DNA from: Pectobacterium sp. A5351
Lineage (GTDB): Bacteria > Pseudomonadota > Gammaproteobacteria > Enterobacterales > Enterobacteriaceae
DNA length: 64,000 nucleotides
NCBI RefSeq assembly: GCF_028335745.1
Contig: NZ_CP116477.1
Coordinates: forward strand, 2,046,001-2,110,000
Reading direction: 5' to 3'
Positions within the stretch are counted from its first letter, which is position 1, and each line of letters starts with the position of its first letter. A program made the position numbers and the translations under genes. Of the stretch, positions 6,698 to 16,119 are shown piece after piece. The notes under the pieces are model-generated. The model searched no databases, was not told the origin of the DNA, and saw only the letters and a program-made list of their open reading frames with translations.

Positions 6698-9160
6698 TTA
6701 CTTCTCTGCGGGTTTAATCAACGCCAAAATCGTGCCCAACTGTTCGCGCTGCTGCGCACTGACTTCTCGAGCAGCGGAGTAGCCCGCATTTTGGATAATC
6801 ATCTCATTCAAGCCAACCAGCCAGTCATAGATATAGAACGCCGTATTGTTGGTAGGCGTCAGCGACAGTTTGGTTAAGCGCTGAGAAGCGCCGAAGCTGA
6901 CCGCCTGTTTTTCGGGTTTGGCGAAAATTTTATGACCGCGATTGATGCGGCTGGCAGGACGCAGGGATTCATCAAGCTGCTGGAAGCCGAGCCAGGCGAC
7001 AAAGTCACCGAGAATCGTCAGCACGCGTGAAACCTGACGGTCGGCTTTATTCTCGCGGTTGATGCCCAACTGCTCACCATCAACCAGCATATCGACCAGC
7101 GCTTCTTCGATCCGCAAACGGATGCTGCCGGTAATCAATTCCTCGACCAGCATTTCGATCGTCGCTTTCGGCACATTCAGCAGATCGAGAAGCGGGGCAT
7201 TTTCTGGCAGACTGCGTAAGTGGTTAATCCAGAAGCGATAAACGCCGTGCGCGTAGTCGGCCTCATAACCATGATCGACGGTCAAAACCGGCATTGCAGG
7301 CTGGTCGAGCGCGATCGGTTCATCGGCAAACAGATCGATTTCGATCCCGACGCCAAACGGATCGCTATTGGCTAGCGGGGCAGAGAGATCTTCGGCATCA
7401 GCGTGGAAACCGCCATAGTTCGCCCCTTGCTGTTGCAAATAGAGTCGACGCAGTTCATCACGCGAAGGCAGCAGCCGCTCCAGCAGTTCGCCATGTACGC
7501 CGGTACGGGTCTGGAGCGACTTGAGCAAGGTTTCTGCGATGCGCTGTTTTTCCGCTGGGTCGTCAACATCAACGGGCAGATACCAGTTGCCCAGCAGGTT
7601 ATCGCTGAGTTCACGTTGCAGTTCGTTAAGCTGTTCGCTGATGCGCCCCAGTTTGACATCCCGGTGGACTTCCGCGCCCAGCCACGTTGCCATCCGCGCG
7701 ACGCCGCGTTTGTCCATCGCCAGCATAGTACCCCAGGCATCGCCCGGATTACCCACATAACGCTGTACCGCGGCATCGTAGTTTTGTCCGTGCGTAATAC
7801 GGCGATCGTGACGGGTCACCGCCCAAATCAACCCCGGTTTACGGTGGCTGCGTACCTGTGCATTTTCGCCCTGAGTCTGTTTAACCCAGTGATCCAGCGC
7901 CTTGCCGACCACTTTAACGTCACCACGATTGCCCGCGGCGCTGCATACCATCAGGACGTTCATTTCCTGATTGTCGGTATAGCGCTCCAGCAGATAGGCG
8001 CGTTTTGCCCGCAATAGCGTGTGCGCCAGTGGATGCGCTGTGCTTTGGCGTCTTGCTGGTGGCTCGTCCCGCGTTTCGCGGATCTCACCGAAGCCGGGGA
8101 AATCCAGCACATCAACCTGCTCAAACAGCGCTTCTTTTGGCGGTGAATGTAACGGAATAAGCAGCTCGGCTGTCAGCATCGTTAACTCTGCCAGCGAAAG
8201 CTCCGTCGTTTTCCCAGCGCGGCCGTTTTGAATCGGTCGCACCAGCACGCTGGGGTCGTCGGTACTGTGCAACCGTTCCAGCGCCGAACCGTCGATCAGG
8301 CCGTCAGCCGGATTTAACTCATCATCCACCAGTGTCCGTAGCGGCACTAACAGCTTACGTGTGCCAGACAGGTGTTGCAGCGTGTGGCTGAAATGACGAT
8401 ACGCGGCGGTCAACGAACTCAATTCGCCCCACAGCACAGAGAAGAGCTGGGCACGATCGTCAACGGTGAGATAAGGCGCTAACTCAATCGCCACGGGCCA
8501 GAAGTGCGCTTCCAGTTGTTTTTGCCGTTTAACATCGTGCCGTGCGAGATAGTCCCACAGTTCGACCACTTCATCGCGGCTCATCCCTTCAACGGGTTCT
8601 GGCTGACGGTGCATCAGCAGCGTTTTAATGTGTTCGGCAATATGGCGCTCATCCAGCTCTTCAAACGTTGTCTCATGATTGAGATCGTTTAAAAACGCGT
8701 TGGCCATGATCTTGCCGATATCCAGTTCGCTAAGGAGTTGCAACTGAACGGGAAAGGCTTTGTTCTTTACGCCTGACTGTCGACTAAAGCGCGTGACAAG
8801 CGCGGTTGCCCGGTCAGACGGATTAATATGATCGATAAAATCCAGCTGTAGCCCTTCAAACGAGGTTTCCAGCTTGCCGTCTTCCCCCCCGGCCAGCGAC
8901 GCGATCAGATAGGATTTTCCCGCCTGAGACAGGCCAAAAAAGCCGATGGCAATCTCTTTCTGCGCCACATCGGACAGATGCTGCGCTTTATTGTGATTAC
9001 GGCGCAGTTTGACGATCAGACGATCGGCTTCGATATCCAGACGCGGAGCATTCTGGCGTGTGGTCTCAACCCAGTCGATGGCCTGTTCAACACCTTGCGC
9101 GACGGCCTGTAGCTGCCCGTGGAGCCGGGCAGAAAGCTGTTTGGGCGTTAATCGTTTCAT
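6698..9160 (-). CDS. srfC: Putative virulence factor SrfC-like P-loop protein
   Basis: An 820-residue protein resembling SrfC, named in Salmonella as SsrB-regulated factor; the function is not settled. It has a Walker A motif GLSQAGKS (residues 76-83) and a Walker B/G3-like DFPGFGE near residue 353, so it is a probable GTPase/ATPase of the dynamin/large-GTPase type. Long helical regions follow and there is no signal peptide. It is the last gene of srfABC and overlaps srfB by 4 bp (ATGA), so synthesis is coupled. A P-loop protein with an actin-fold partner hints at a nucleotide-driven assembly at the membrane. That is inference; the SrfC name is from recalled similarity. Confidence 0.8.
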   Translation of the reverse strand: MKRLTPKQLSARLHGQLQAVAQGVEQAIDWVETTRQNAPRLDIEADRLIVKLRRNHNKAQHLSDVAQKEIAIGFFGLSQAGKSYLIASLAGGEDGKLETSFEGLQLDFIDHINPSDRATALVTRFSRQSGVKNKAFPVQLQLLSELDIGKIMANAFLNDLNHETTFEELDERHIAEHIKTLLMHRQPEPVEGMSRDEVVELWDYLARHDVKRQKQLEAHFWPVAIELAPYLTVDDRAQLFSVLWGELSSLTAAYRHFSHTLQHLSGTRKLLVPLRTLVDDELNPADGLIDGSALERLHSTDDPSVLVRPIQNGRAGKTTELSLAELTMLTAELLIPLHSPPKEALFEQVDVLDFPGFGEIRETRDEPPARRQSTAHPLAHTLLRAKRAYLLERYTDNQEMNVLMVCSAAGNRGDVKVVGKALDHWVKQTQGENAQVRSHRKPGLIWAVTRHDRRITHGQNYDAAVQRYVGNPGDAWGTMLAMDKRGVARMATWLGAEVHRDVKLGRISEQLNELQRELSDNLLGNWYLPVDVDDPAEKQRIAETLLKSLQTRTGVHGELLERLLPSRDELRRLYLQQQGANYGGFHADAEDLSAPLANSDPFGVGIEIDLFADEPIALDQPAMPVLTVDHGYEADYAHGVYRFWINHLRSLPENAPLLDLLNVPKATIEMLVEELITGSIRLRIEEALVDMLVDGEQLGINRENKADRQVSRVLTILGDFVAWLGFQQLDESLRPASRINRGHKIFAKPEKQAVSFGASQRLTKLSLTPTNNTAFYIYDWLVGLNEMIIQNAGYSAAREVSAQQREQLGTILALIKPAEK

Positions 9161-12144
9161 TTTTTAAATACACTCCCACTATCGATCCAATAATGGGTCG
9201 CACCTGAGCCGTTAGCGGATAATGTGTTCAATTTGAGTCGTAAATGCTGTGGTGGAACGCGAGTGCCGTCTTCCAGCACCGCATCGGCAATCTCAAAGCG
9301 CTCGGGGCTGTCTTGATCGTCACTCTTCGTCACGGCTAGCCGGACGCGCAATTTACTGTCGCCGACGACCTTACGGGCTAAATCCTGATCGACAATCGAG
9401 AGCATGTAGAGTGAAGAGGCGGGCCAGCGCTCGTTGTCCAACTGGCGGAAACCGAGGCAGAGTGAACCGCGTACCTGGAATCTATGTTGCGGATCAAGCA
9501 CGAAATCCGGCGCATCCAGATCGATATCGCTGTAATACACGTTATCCAACGTCAGCGCATTGTTGCTGTCCATCATGCCGAGGTAACGCACGGTGGAATA
9601 CGGCTGGAAATCACCGACCTTAAAGTAAAAGCCTGGCAGGCGCAGATCGAGCGCCAGCAGGCACAGCATTGCGCCGACGGCCGCAGTGGATTTCGGGTTA
9701 TCAATGCGCCCACGTTTGTTAAACGGATACCAGTCATTAGTGTGATACCCATCGAGAGACAGCATCCGGTTAATCGGCAGCGGTTGCAGGTGGCGGAACA
9801 GCGCCTGAATCCCTGGGAAGCGCGAAGGGCGGCCAGTCAGCAGTAATACATCGCACGAATACAGCGACACCACTTCAGACATCAGGCGCAGGTTCTGCGT
9901 GATGTTCATTTTGTTAGACAGGAATTCGCCGTGCAGCTTGCTCAGTTTGAGGATGAGCGGCACCTGCAAGATATCGAACACACTATCGCTAACCGGCAGT
10001 TCACGCTGCACTTCCGTATTGATGTATTCGAGCACTTTTTCTGTCGGCGCCTGTTCCAACAATTCACCGAAAGTGGATTCAATTTCAGCGCTGGTATCCA
10101 GCGGATCAAAGCGCTCATAGGCTTCCAGAATCGCGCGGCCAATCGGAATGAAGACCTGCAACGTTACCTGCTGGCGTAGCGTAAGCTGTGCGTCCATCCG
10201 GCCTTCATTGCCGAACAGTTTCGCCATCAGCGCATCTGGGCTGGCCATTCCCGCGGTTTTCAGCGCGGCCTGTAGCGCAGGGAGGATATAGAGCTGAATG
10301 ACGTCCAGCAGAATATCGTCGCCGGCGACCTTAAAGCCTTCGCGGAACAGCAGGCGAGGAATGATTTTAACGTTGTTGCCGACGCCGTCATCGAGCAGAT
10401 ATTGGGTAATCGCGAGGTCGGTGGTGCCGCCGCCGATGTCGATTGAGGCAATGCGCAACGTTTTGCCTGCGGGTTCCCCCTCGTCGAGTTCCTTATCTGG
10501 GCGCGCCATACTGGCGAAGAAATCTTCCGCTCGGCCGCCAAAATTCACCTGAGCTTCGTTATACAGGTAAACCATTTGTCCGCAGGTGGCTTCATCCCAT
10601 TCGATTTGCACGTCAGGCACCGGAACCCGGCTCTGCTGCTTGTCGGCTGGCGTGGTGAAATCCTCATCCATCGGGTGCCAGTCCATTGCTTTCCAGACCA
10701 GCGCGATCGCTTCATGCATCCGGCGGCGGAAAATTTCCCGCTCGGGTTTCGGCATCGCGGAAGGCAACGTCAGAATGATATTGCGCAGTTGGCGCGGTGC
10801 GGTGCTGTGGATCATCTTCAACCGCTGTGCGGCGCTATTCATCTGCATAAGCGCCTGTGCCAGCAGTTCGGAGAGCATGAATGTCATGATCGAACTGCGG
10901 CTATAGTGCGGCGAAAACACCGGTAGGCGCTCTTCCAGCGGCTGATTGTAGAGCGGCTGCCCTTCATCATTCAGCATGATGGTCAACGGCATGGCTGTCG
11001 CTAACGGTTCGGTCTGCGAATGTGCGTCCGTCTGGCTGAAACGCCAGCCTGGCGCATAGCTTTCTTCATCCCACAGGTAGCGGCGCGGGCTGGAAATACC
11101 GCTCGATCCTTCCGTTCCCTGACGCAGCAGCGCCATGTGGCTGGCTTCACGCCCAACACGGGTGATCGACGGCCAGATGAAAGCATCATCACGGCCGCTT
11201 TCTACGGAGAAGTTTTCTTTGCCGAACTTCGCCTGTGAAAATTCAACGCGGCTCTCGAACAGTTCGTTGTACAGATAGTGTGGCTCACTCAGATCGCGTA
11301 ATTGCAGCTCATAGGTCTGTTTCAGGCCGTTGCTTTCGTCTGCATGATCCTCAACCAGAATGCCGCAGGTATGTGAGTTACCGACATCCAAAATCAGGTC
11401 AACGTTGACCGCCGGTTCCTGCAACGTGCTGGTATTGATGCGGATTTCCGGTATTTCTAGCTGATTACCCAGCATATCCAACACATTCAGGTAATGTGCC
11501 TGGTACTCAAATCCCCTGAGCGCCACTTTTACATCGTGACTATCACGGTTTTCCAACGCTTTAACCCGCTGAGTAAAGACTTCACGCAACCAGCCGTCGA
11601 CCCAGGTTTCATCAAGGAATTCACCAAGCTCATCGCTGTGATAAGCCAGCGCGAAACTCCCGCCGGTCTTGATGTCATTGGCATTAGGCGCCAGCGACTC
11701 GTATTCGTGGCCTTCCGGATAAGTCTTGGTATCGAATGCCAGACAAATACGGTGCGTGTTGCCGTCCTGATCGGGCGTATCCAACGCCAGAATCTGCATC
11801 CGCGCCCAGTTATCCGGCCCGCCCATAAAGGTGCGCGGCGGATTAAAGCGGAAGAAGGGCAGCGGCAGCCAGATTTTCTCCAGCAGCTTCAGCGATTGCT
11901 CAAGCGGAATGCTCAGCTCTGGCTTCACCACTTCCGGCGGCATCCCGGTGGCAGAAGGCAGCAGAAATTTGTCCGTGTGCGCATCGTAAAGCAGGTGCAG
12001 CAAAGGGCCATTGGCACTTTTACGTACATAACTGTTAGGTTGTTCAGTCGAAATCTGCGGCTTTAAAGCAAAATCCAGAAACTGAATCCCGCTGTCCTGA
12101 ATCAACGTAATGCGTTGTTTATAATCGGTAATCGTCGCCAGCAT
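9157..12144 (-). CDS. srfB: Virulence factor SrfB-like actin/Hsp70-fold ATPase
   Basis: A 995-residue protein of the SrfB family. It carries the hallmarks of the actin-Hsp70-hexokinase ATPase fold: phosphate-1 loop LILDVGNSHTCG (about 250-261), phosphate-2 loop IASIDIGGGTTDLAIT (near 563-578), and an adenosine-like motif DVLLLTGRPSRFPGIQ. It is far larger than DnaK or ParM, with about 245 N-terminal residues before the ATPase core. It sits between srfA (2-bp gap) and srfC (4-bp overlap), so the three are one transcript. The role is undetermined; nucleotide-dependent polymer or chaperone activity is plausible from the fold. No export signal. Confidence 0.85.
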   Translation of the reverse strand: MLATITDYKQRITLIQDSGIQFLDFALKPQISTEQPNSYVRKSANGPLLHLLYDAHTDKFLLPSATGMPPEVVKPELSIPLEQSLKLLEKIWLPLPFFRFNPPRTFMGGPDNWARMQILALDTPDQDGNTHRICLAFDTKTYPEGHEYESLAPNANDIKTGGSFALAYHSDELGEFLDETWVDGWLREVFTQRVKALENRDSHDVKVALRGFEYQAHYLNVLDMLGNQLEIPEIRINTSTLQEPAVNVDLILDVGNSHTCGILVEDHADESNGLKQTYELQLRDLSEPHYLYNELFESRVEFSQAKFGKENFSVESGRDDAFIWPSITRVGREASHMALLRQGTEGSSGISSPRRYLWDEESYAPGWRFSQTDAHSQTEPLATAMPLTIMLNDEGQPLYNQPLEERLPVFSPHYSRSSIMTFMLSELLAQALMQMNSAAQRLKMIHSTAPRQLRNIILTLPSAMPKPEREIFRRRMHEAIALVWKAMDWHPMDEDFTTPADKQQSRVPVPDVQIEWDEATCGQMVYLYNEAQVNFGGRAEDFFASMARPDKELDEGEPAGKTLRIASIDIGGGTTDLAITQYLLDDGVGNNVKIIPRLLFREGFKVAGDDILLDVIQLYILPALQAALKTAGMASPDALMAKLFGNEGRMDAQLTLRQQVTLQVFIPIGRAILEAYERFDPLDTSAEIESTFGELLEQAPTEKVLEYINTEVQRELPVSDSVFDILQVPLILKLSKLHGEFLSNKMNITQNLRLMSEVVSLYSCDVLLLTGRPSRFPGIQALFRHLQPLPINRMLSLDGYHTNDWYPFNKRGRIDNPKSTAAVGAMLCLLALDLRLPGFYFKVGDFQPYSTVRYLGMMDSNNALTLDNVYYSDIDLDAPDFVLDPQHRFQVRGSLCLGFRQLDNERWPASSLYMLSIVDQDLARKVVGDSKLRVRLAVTKSDDQDSPERFEIADAVLEDGTRVPPQHLRLKLNTLSANGSGATHYWIDSGSVFKK

Positions 12145-12146
12145 GA

Positions 12147-13547
12147 TTATTTACTCTCGCGCTTTATCGTCATCGGGAAAACGGTGCTTTCGTCATAGCG
12201 ACCGATACATTCCGCCGCAGCGCCGGAAGCGCCTTGTTTACAGACCAGCTCTGGCATTTGGAAACGAGAATTATCGGAACAACGGGCGCCAGAACGACTG
12301 TTGATGATCAGATTGCCGGAGCTCATTAATCCTGCCTCAATGTTGGCGCGACACGTGACACCGTCACCATGAGTGATACGCGCTGTACCTTTTCCATTTT
12401 GAATCTGGTAACGCAGGCTAGGCGGTCTGCCAGTAATGGGGGCTTTGCCATCAATAATGACGCGCCAGTTGCCGTTCAGGAACTTGATCGAACCAATTTT
12501 CACCGCGTCGGCTGGCATCACTAAATCATCTTTGCCCGCAGGAATTGCTGGCGCTTGCTCCACAACCGGTTCAACCGGCGGCGCTACAGGCTCTTTCGGT
12601 TCAGTGGCCGCAGGGGCTTCTGGTTTCACCGTTTCTGCTACAGGTGCAGCAGCAACAGGAGGCGCTGGTTCCACCGCTTTTGCCGCTTCTTTTTCTACGA
12701 CAGGCGGAACGGGTGCGCTTTCTTGCTGCGGCGCTGGTTCAGCCGGCGTAGAAGACGGCAGGGCGCGTTTTTCCGGTTTGACCGTCGCAGCCAAATCGGA
12801 TGCGGGCTTGTCGTCTTGTCCAGACACACAACCGCGTATCTGCAATGACAGAATCGCTAACAGCGCAGCGGCAGGTAACAGCCACCACAAACGGAAGAAC
12901 GGCGGGCGAGCAGGAGCGGCCGCAGCGACAGGCGCAGGCGTTGGCTCGACGGGTTCCGGTGGGCTGACAAGTTGTGGTTCCGGCTCGGGAACGGGGTCGA
13001 CCAGCGGCAGCGTTGGTGCACTTGCTGCGGAGGTGGGTGCAACAAAAAGTGGCTCCACGTCTTTGATGACAGGCCGCAGGCAGTCCAGCGCATCAAGGCG
13101 GGATTTTTTATCGAGATTGACGAAGCCCCAGAAGGTTAAGACCGGCTTGCCATTAACCAGATAGACGTGGTTCGCTCCTGGGAACTGTATCGCTTTTGCC
13201 AGCAGGACCCCGAAAAGTTTTTGACCGGCCTTTTCTGCATTTTGCGCGCGTTGGCTGATGTCGGCTACGGCGGCCTGATAGGTTTCCAGTAATGCCAGCG
13301 CTTTTTCTCGTTCTTCTTCGCTCGCGGCAATCCAGGAGGTGACTTTACCGTCAACTGGCGAATACCAGTCAATGCGATCGCCATGTTCATTGGGTTGGGG
13401 AATCGCCAGACAATCGGCAATCTGCTGCTGTTTTCTGAGACGTAACGTTTCCCGCAATTGAAGTGCTGATGCGTAAACTGGCTGCCCGTTCTCGCCCAGC
13501 GCCAGAAAATCATCCAAACTTCCACTACGTAAAAATAATTTTGCCAC
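12147..13547 (-). CDS. srfA: SrfA-like membrane-anchored protein with Pro/Ala/Glu-rich linker
   Basis: A 466-residue first gene of the srfABC operon. The N-terminal about 215 residues look cytoplasmic (FLRSGSLDDFLALGENG, WYSPVDGKVTSWIAASEEE). One transmembrane helix, RLWWLLPAAALLAILSLQI, lies near 220-240. A long Pro/Ala/Glu/Val-rich linker (about 250-345) reaches a compact C-terminal domain with four cysteines that probably lies in the periplasm (VKIGSIKFLNGNWRVIIDG, then CRANIEAG and CIGRYDE). This architecture resembles an envelope-spanning anchor for the SrfB/SrfC nucleotide-binding partners. The topology is inferred from hydrophobicity by eye; the name is from family resemblance and operon order. 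Confidence 0.75.
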   Translation of the reverse strand: MAKLFLRSGSLDDFLALGENGQPVYASALQLRETLRLRKQQQIADCLAIPQPNEHGDRIDWYSPVDGKVTSWIAASEEEREKALALLETYQAAVADISQRAQNAEKAGQKLFGVLLAKAIQFPGANHVYLVNGKPVLTFWGFVNLDKKSRLDALDCLRPVIKDVEPLFVAPTSAASAPTLPLVDPVPEPEPQLVSPPEPVEPTPAPVAAAAPARPPFFRLWWLLPAAALLAILSLQIRGCVSGQDDKPASDLAATVKPEKRALPSSTPAEPAPQQESAPVPPVVEKEAAKAVEPAPPVAAAPVAETVKPEAPAATEPKEPVAPPVEPVVEQAPAIPAGKDDLVMPADAVKIGSIKFLNGNWRVIIDGKAPITGRPPSLRYQIQNGKGTARITHGDGVTCRANIEAGLMSSGNLIINSRSGARCSDNSRFQMPELVCKQGASGAAAECIGRYDESTVFPMTIKRESK

Positions 13548-13853
13548 GCAAAAGAGACCTTTTGTAATGATGCCTAAAGCAGAAAATAGAGTGTAATCTG
13601 CGACAGGGTATACTGTAGTGCGAATGATGGCGAATCAAACGCTTAAAGAAGTGATAAAACTAACAAATATTTGAGCAATAGAAAAAGTGGGAAACACAAC
13701 GTGTACGCACATGCGGCAGATAAGAACCAGATAATGTGATGAAAACGCTGACAAAAATAATACATACGTTTTCCACCGTGATTTTTGCTGAACGGCGGTT
13801 TTACTGAAATGAGGGACGCGGCGGGATGCCAGCCTCCCTCAAGGCCGTGAGAA
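13548..13853. other. Intergenic region between srfA and the expansin gene
   Basis: About 306 bp without a gene. It should hold the srfABC promoter at its left end. At 13811-13840 GAGGGA and TCCCTC face each other, possibly a weak terminator of the expansin gene, without a strong T-run. I see no other clear element. Confidence 0.4.
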
Positions 13854-14543
13854 TTACAGTTGAACGTTGCCCGTGATCAGGTAAGCGGATGAGGTGCTTT
13901 GTGACATCGGCGGCAGCGTATCACTGAGGACGTTGCCTTTTACGTCGGTAAATTCAATCGGAATATCGTTCATTCCAACGTGCTCAACAATAAAGTGGTT
14001 GTAATCGGTTTTCTGTGCGGCAATCCACTGGTTATTGCGCATATATTTCATCTCAATAACTGGATATTTTACATTTCTGAATTGCACCGCAGCCCAATAA
14101 GGGTTTGAACCTTCCTTTATACGATAAATAACGTTGCCATTTACCGGCGCTTCAATCAGCGTCCAGTCAATATTAATTTTCCCGTCCCGCAGATCGCCTA
14201 TTTTCTCAAAGGCGTTAAACGATAAATCCAATGCGCAATTTCCACCTTCAGGATAGAGATCGGTAACATAAACCACCGTGCTGCCTTTGGGCCCATTCAC
14301 TTTCAGGTAGGCTCCTGCGAGCGACGCCTTCACACCACGATAATCTAGCTGGTTCCGGTTTAACGCCGTAATCTCCATATTCTGCGGGATGGGGTCCAGT
14401 AAAAGGGCACCGCCCTGATAACCAGAGCCTGTTGCGGTGGCATAGCCGTAACAGATATCGCCCAGTTCCCACTGGGCATGAGCGGTATTAATCAGGGGGA
14501 TAATGCATAATGCAGACAAGGCTAATGAAGTTATTTTATTCAT
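13854..14543 (-). CDS. Secreted bacterial expansin (EXLX1-type, plant cell-wall loosening)
   Basis: A 229-residue protein with a clear signal peptide (MNKITSLALSALCIIPLINT, cleaved near AHA). The mature part aligns almost end to end with Bacillus subtilis expansin EXLX1/YoaJ: GYATATGSGYQGGALLLDPIP, VYVTDLYPEGGN (the Asp needed for wall loosening), YRIKEGSNPYWAAVQ and YNHF of the cellulose-binding second domain. Expansins loosen cellulose-rich walls without hydrolysis, which fits a soft-rot pathogen. Compared with remembered YoaJ, one of two adjacent cellulose-stacking Trp is Tyr (PYW), and two Cys (ICYGYA, GNCALD) could form a disulfide. It is a lone gene between srfABC and osmC, plausibly acquired horizontally. 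Confidence 0.92.
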   Translation of the reverse strand: MNKITSLALSALCIIPLINTAHAQWELGDICYGYATATGSGYQGGALLLDPIPQNMEITALNRNQLDYRGVKASLAGAYLKVNGPKGSTVVYVTDLYPEGGNCALDLSFNAFEKIGDLRDGKINIDWTLIEAPVNGNVIYRIKEGSNPYWAAVQFRNVKYPVIEMKYMRNNQWIAAQKTDYNHFIVEHVGMNDIPIEFTDVKGNVLSDTLPPMSQSTSSAYLITGNVQL

Positions 14544-14599
14544 GTTTCACATCCAATATGATTCAAGATTAATAACATAGGTGAGTAATAAAATAAAAG

Positions 14600-14641
14600 C
14601 GCCAGAGCGGAAATCCATTTTTTGAAAAAATCACTCTGGCG
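14600..14641. other. Inverted repeat in the expansin-osmC intergenic region
   Basis: CGCCAGAG (14600-14607) and CTCTGGCG (14634-14641) enclose an inner TTTTTTgAAAAAA palindrome, together a long hairpin. It lies about 57 bp upstream of the divergent expansin start and 236 bp before osmC. It could be a terminator remnant or a regulatory structure. The remaining 333-bp gap shows no gene. Confidence 0.4.
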
Positions 14642-14876
14642 TGCCGATAATCTGTATTTTGTATAAATAGGTAAATCAGTTTTATCTTAAAATAATGAAG
14701 CAGTGAATATATCAGCAGGTTTATTTCTCTGCGGTGAAATTATTATTCGAATGAAATAATCGATTTGGGTTTCTTCCCAATGTGTTCTACGGTTTAAAGA
14801 GTATGACGATAACGTTATTTCGCCGTATCCAGGATAGCGGCCAATGGCTAATCCATAACGATGAAGAGGAGATAAC

Positions 14877-15305
14877 ATGACCATTCACAAGAAAGGGCAA
14901 GCGCATTGGGAAGGTAATATCAAACAGGGGAACGGTACCGTCTCAACGGAAAGCGGCGCGTTACAGCAGCAACCTTACGGCTTCAATACCCGTTTTGAAG
15001 GCAAGCCCGGCACGAATCCGGAAGAGTTGATTGGCGCGGCACATGCGGCCTGTTTCTCTATGGCGCTGTCGCTGATGTTAGGTGAAGAAGGCCATAAGCC
15101 TGAATCGATTGATACCACGGCGGATGTGTCGCTGGATAAAGTCGACGGCGGGTTCGCGATCACCAAAATCGCGTTGCACAGTAAGGTGAAACTGCCCGGT
15201 ATTGATGACGCCACGTTCGATAGCATCATCCAAAAAGCGAAGGCAGGCTGCCCGGTGTCAAAAGTGCTCAAAGCCGACATCACGCTGGACTATCGGTTGA
15301 ATTAA
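14877..15305 (+). CDS. osmC: OsmC-family organic hydroperoxide reductase
   Basis: A 142-residue OsmC protein, a thiol-dependent peroxidase that reduces organic hydroperoxides in the cytoplasm, usually induced by osmotic stress and stationary phase. Both catalytic cysteines are visible: HAACFSMALS (about 60) and AGCPVSKVLKAD (about 125). Length matches E. coli OsmC. The start is supported by AAGAGGAG just upstream. Monocistronic, followed by a terminator hairpin at 15381. Confidence 0.93.
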   Translation: MTIHKKGQAHWEGNIKQGNGTVSTESGALQQQPYGFNTRFEGKPGTNPEELIGAAHAACFSMALSLMLGEEGHKPESIDTTADVSLDKVDGGFAITKIALHSKVKLPGIDDATFDSIIQKAKAGCPVSKVLKADITLDYRLN

Positions 15306-15380
15306 GAGCGAGCGGCTGAACGAAGGTTGTTCGTTGTTTCAGCGATAAAATTGTTTTAGCGATAAAAATTGGGCTGAGAG

Positions 15381-15414
15381 AAAGGCTTACCGGAGTCGTA
15401 CTGGCAAGCCTTTT
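15381..15414 (+). terminator. Rho-independent terminator after osmC
   Basis: AAAGGCTT at 15381 pairs with AAGCCTTT about 25 bases later, extended by ACC/GGC pairs and followed by further Ts. It sits about 75 bp after the osmC stop. Confidence 0.75.
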
Positions 15415-15619
15415 TACATTTATACAATTAAAAAAAGCGAAACGATTAAAAATAATTTAACATCTTTATAGTAATAACCATAAAATCAGAATAGCCATTA
15501 CGATGTAATCTGGTCATGGCGTAGGACGCAATATAACAAGAGCAATATTGGGCTGGCCGGCTTGTGGAGGCCAGATTCTCTGAGTATGTCGTGCTGTGGA
15601 ACACAAGCGAGAGTTCAAG

Positions 15620-16015
15620 ATGAATAAAATGACCAAGATCTGTTTTTCTGTGCTGTTGGCAGGTAGTTTGCTGACACCTGTTTTGGCAAACGCTACCACG
15701 TCGGAAGACATGCGCGGTATGCAGAAAAGCTATACCGCTGCGACGAAAGCGGATGATGCCGCCGCGCTGAAAACTGCGCTGAGCACATTCCGTGAGCACG
15801 TCGAGCACGCTAAAACGCAGGTACCGCCTGATTTCGCCAAACAACCTGCCGATGGCCCAGACAGAAAAGCCTATGTGGAAGGTCTGGATAAGATTTTGCA
15901 AAAAGTTGACAGCGCACAGGCTCTGGCTGATGCCGGAAAAGTGAGTGAAGCCAAAGCAGTGTTAGCAGAAATCAATACCTTGAAAGGTGAATACCACAGT
16001 AAATTGAGAGGCTAA
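15620..16015 (+). CDS. cybC: Cytochrome b562 (periplasmic)
   Basis: A 131-residue precursor with a signal peptide (MNKMTKICFSVLLAGSLL, cleaved near ANA). The mature protein is an all-helical four-helix-bundle haem protein of the cytochrome b562 family. The expected ligands are present: a Met near the mature N-terminus (TSEDMRGMQ) and His near the end (GEYHSKLRG). There is no CxxCH, as expected for b562, which binds haem noncovalently. I chose ATG 15620 rather than 15596, because the signal peptide begins there. The electron-transfer partner is unknown. Single gene with its own strong terminator. Confidence 0.88.
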   Translation: MNKMTKICFSVLLAGSLLTPVLANATTSEDMRGMQKSYTAATKADDAAALKTALSTFREHVEHAKTQVPPDFAKQPADGPDRKAYVEGLDKILQKVDSAQALADAGKVSEAKAVLAEINTLKGEYHSKLRG

Positions 16016-16037
16016 GCCGCTTTTCGTTTACCATAAG

Positions 16038-16073
16038 CCGCCAGTGGAATCGCACCCACTGGCGGTTTTTTTT
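16038..16073 (+). terminator. Rho-independent terminator after cybC
   Basis: CCGCCAGTGG and CCACTGGCGG form a perfect 10-bp stem with an 8-nt loop, followed by eight Ts. It is the strongest intrinsic terminator seen in the window. Confidence 0.92.
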
Positions 16074-16119
16074 GTTATAACGGTTAGATAGTCAAGATTA
16101 TCAGCTAAGGGGAAACGGG

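Noticed and set aside
7403..8017. 204-residue frame opposite srfC
   Set aside because: No family features and fully inside the srfC coding region.
12436..13164. 242-residue Gly/Ser/Ala-rich frame opposite srfA
   Set aside because: It mirrors the Pro/Ala-rich linker of SrfA on the other strand, and its low-complexity composition shows it is a shadow.
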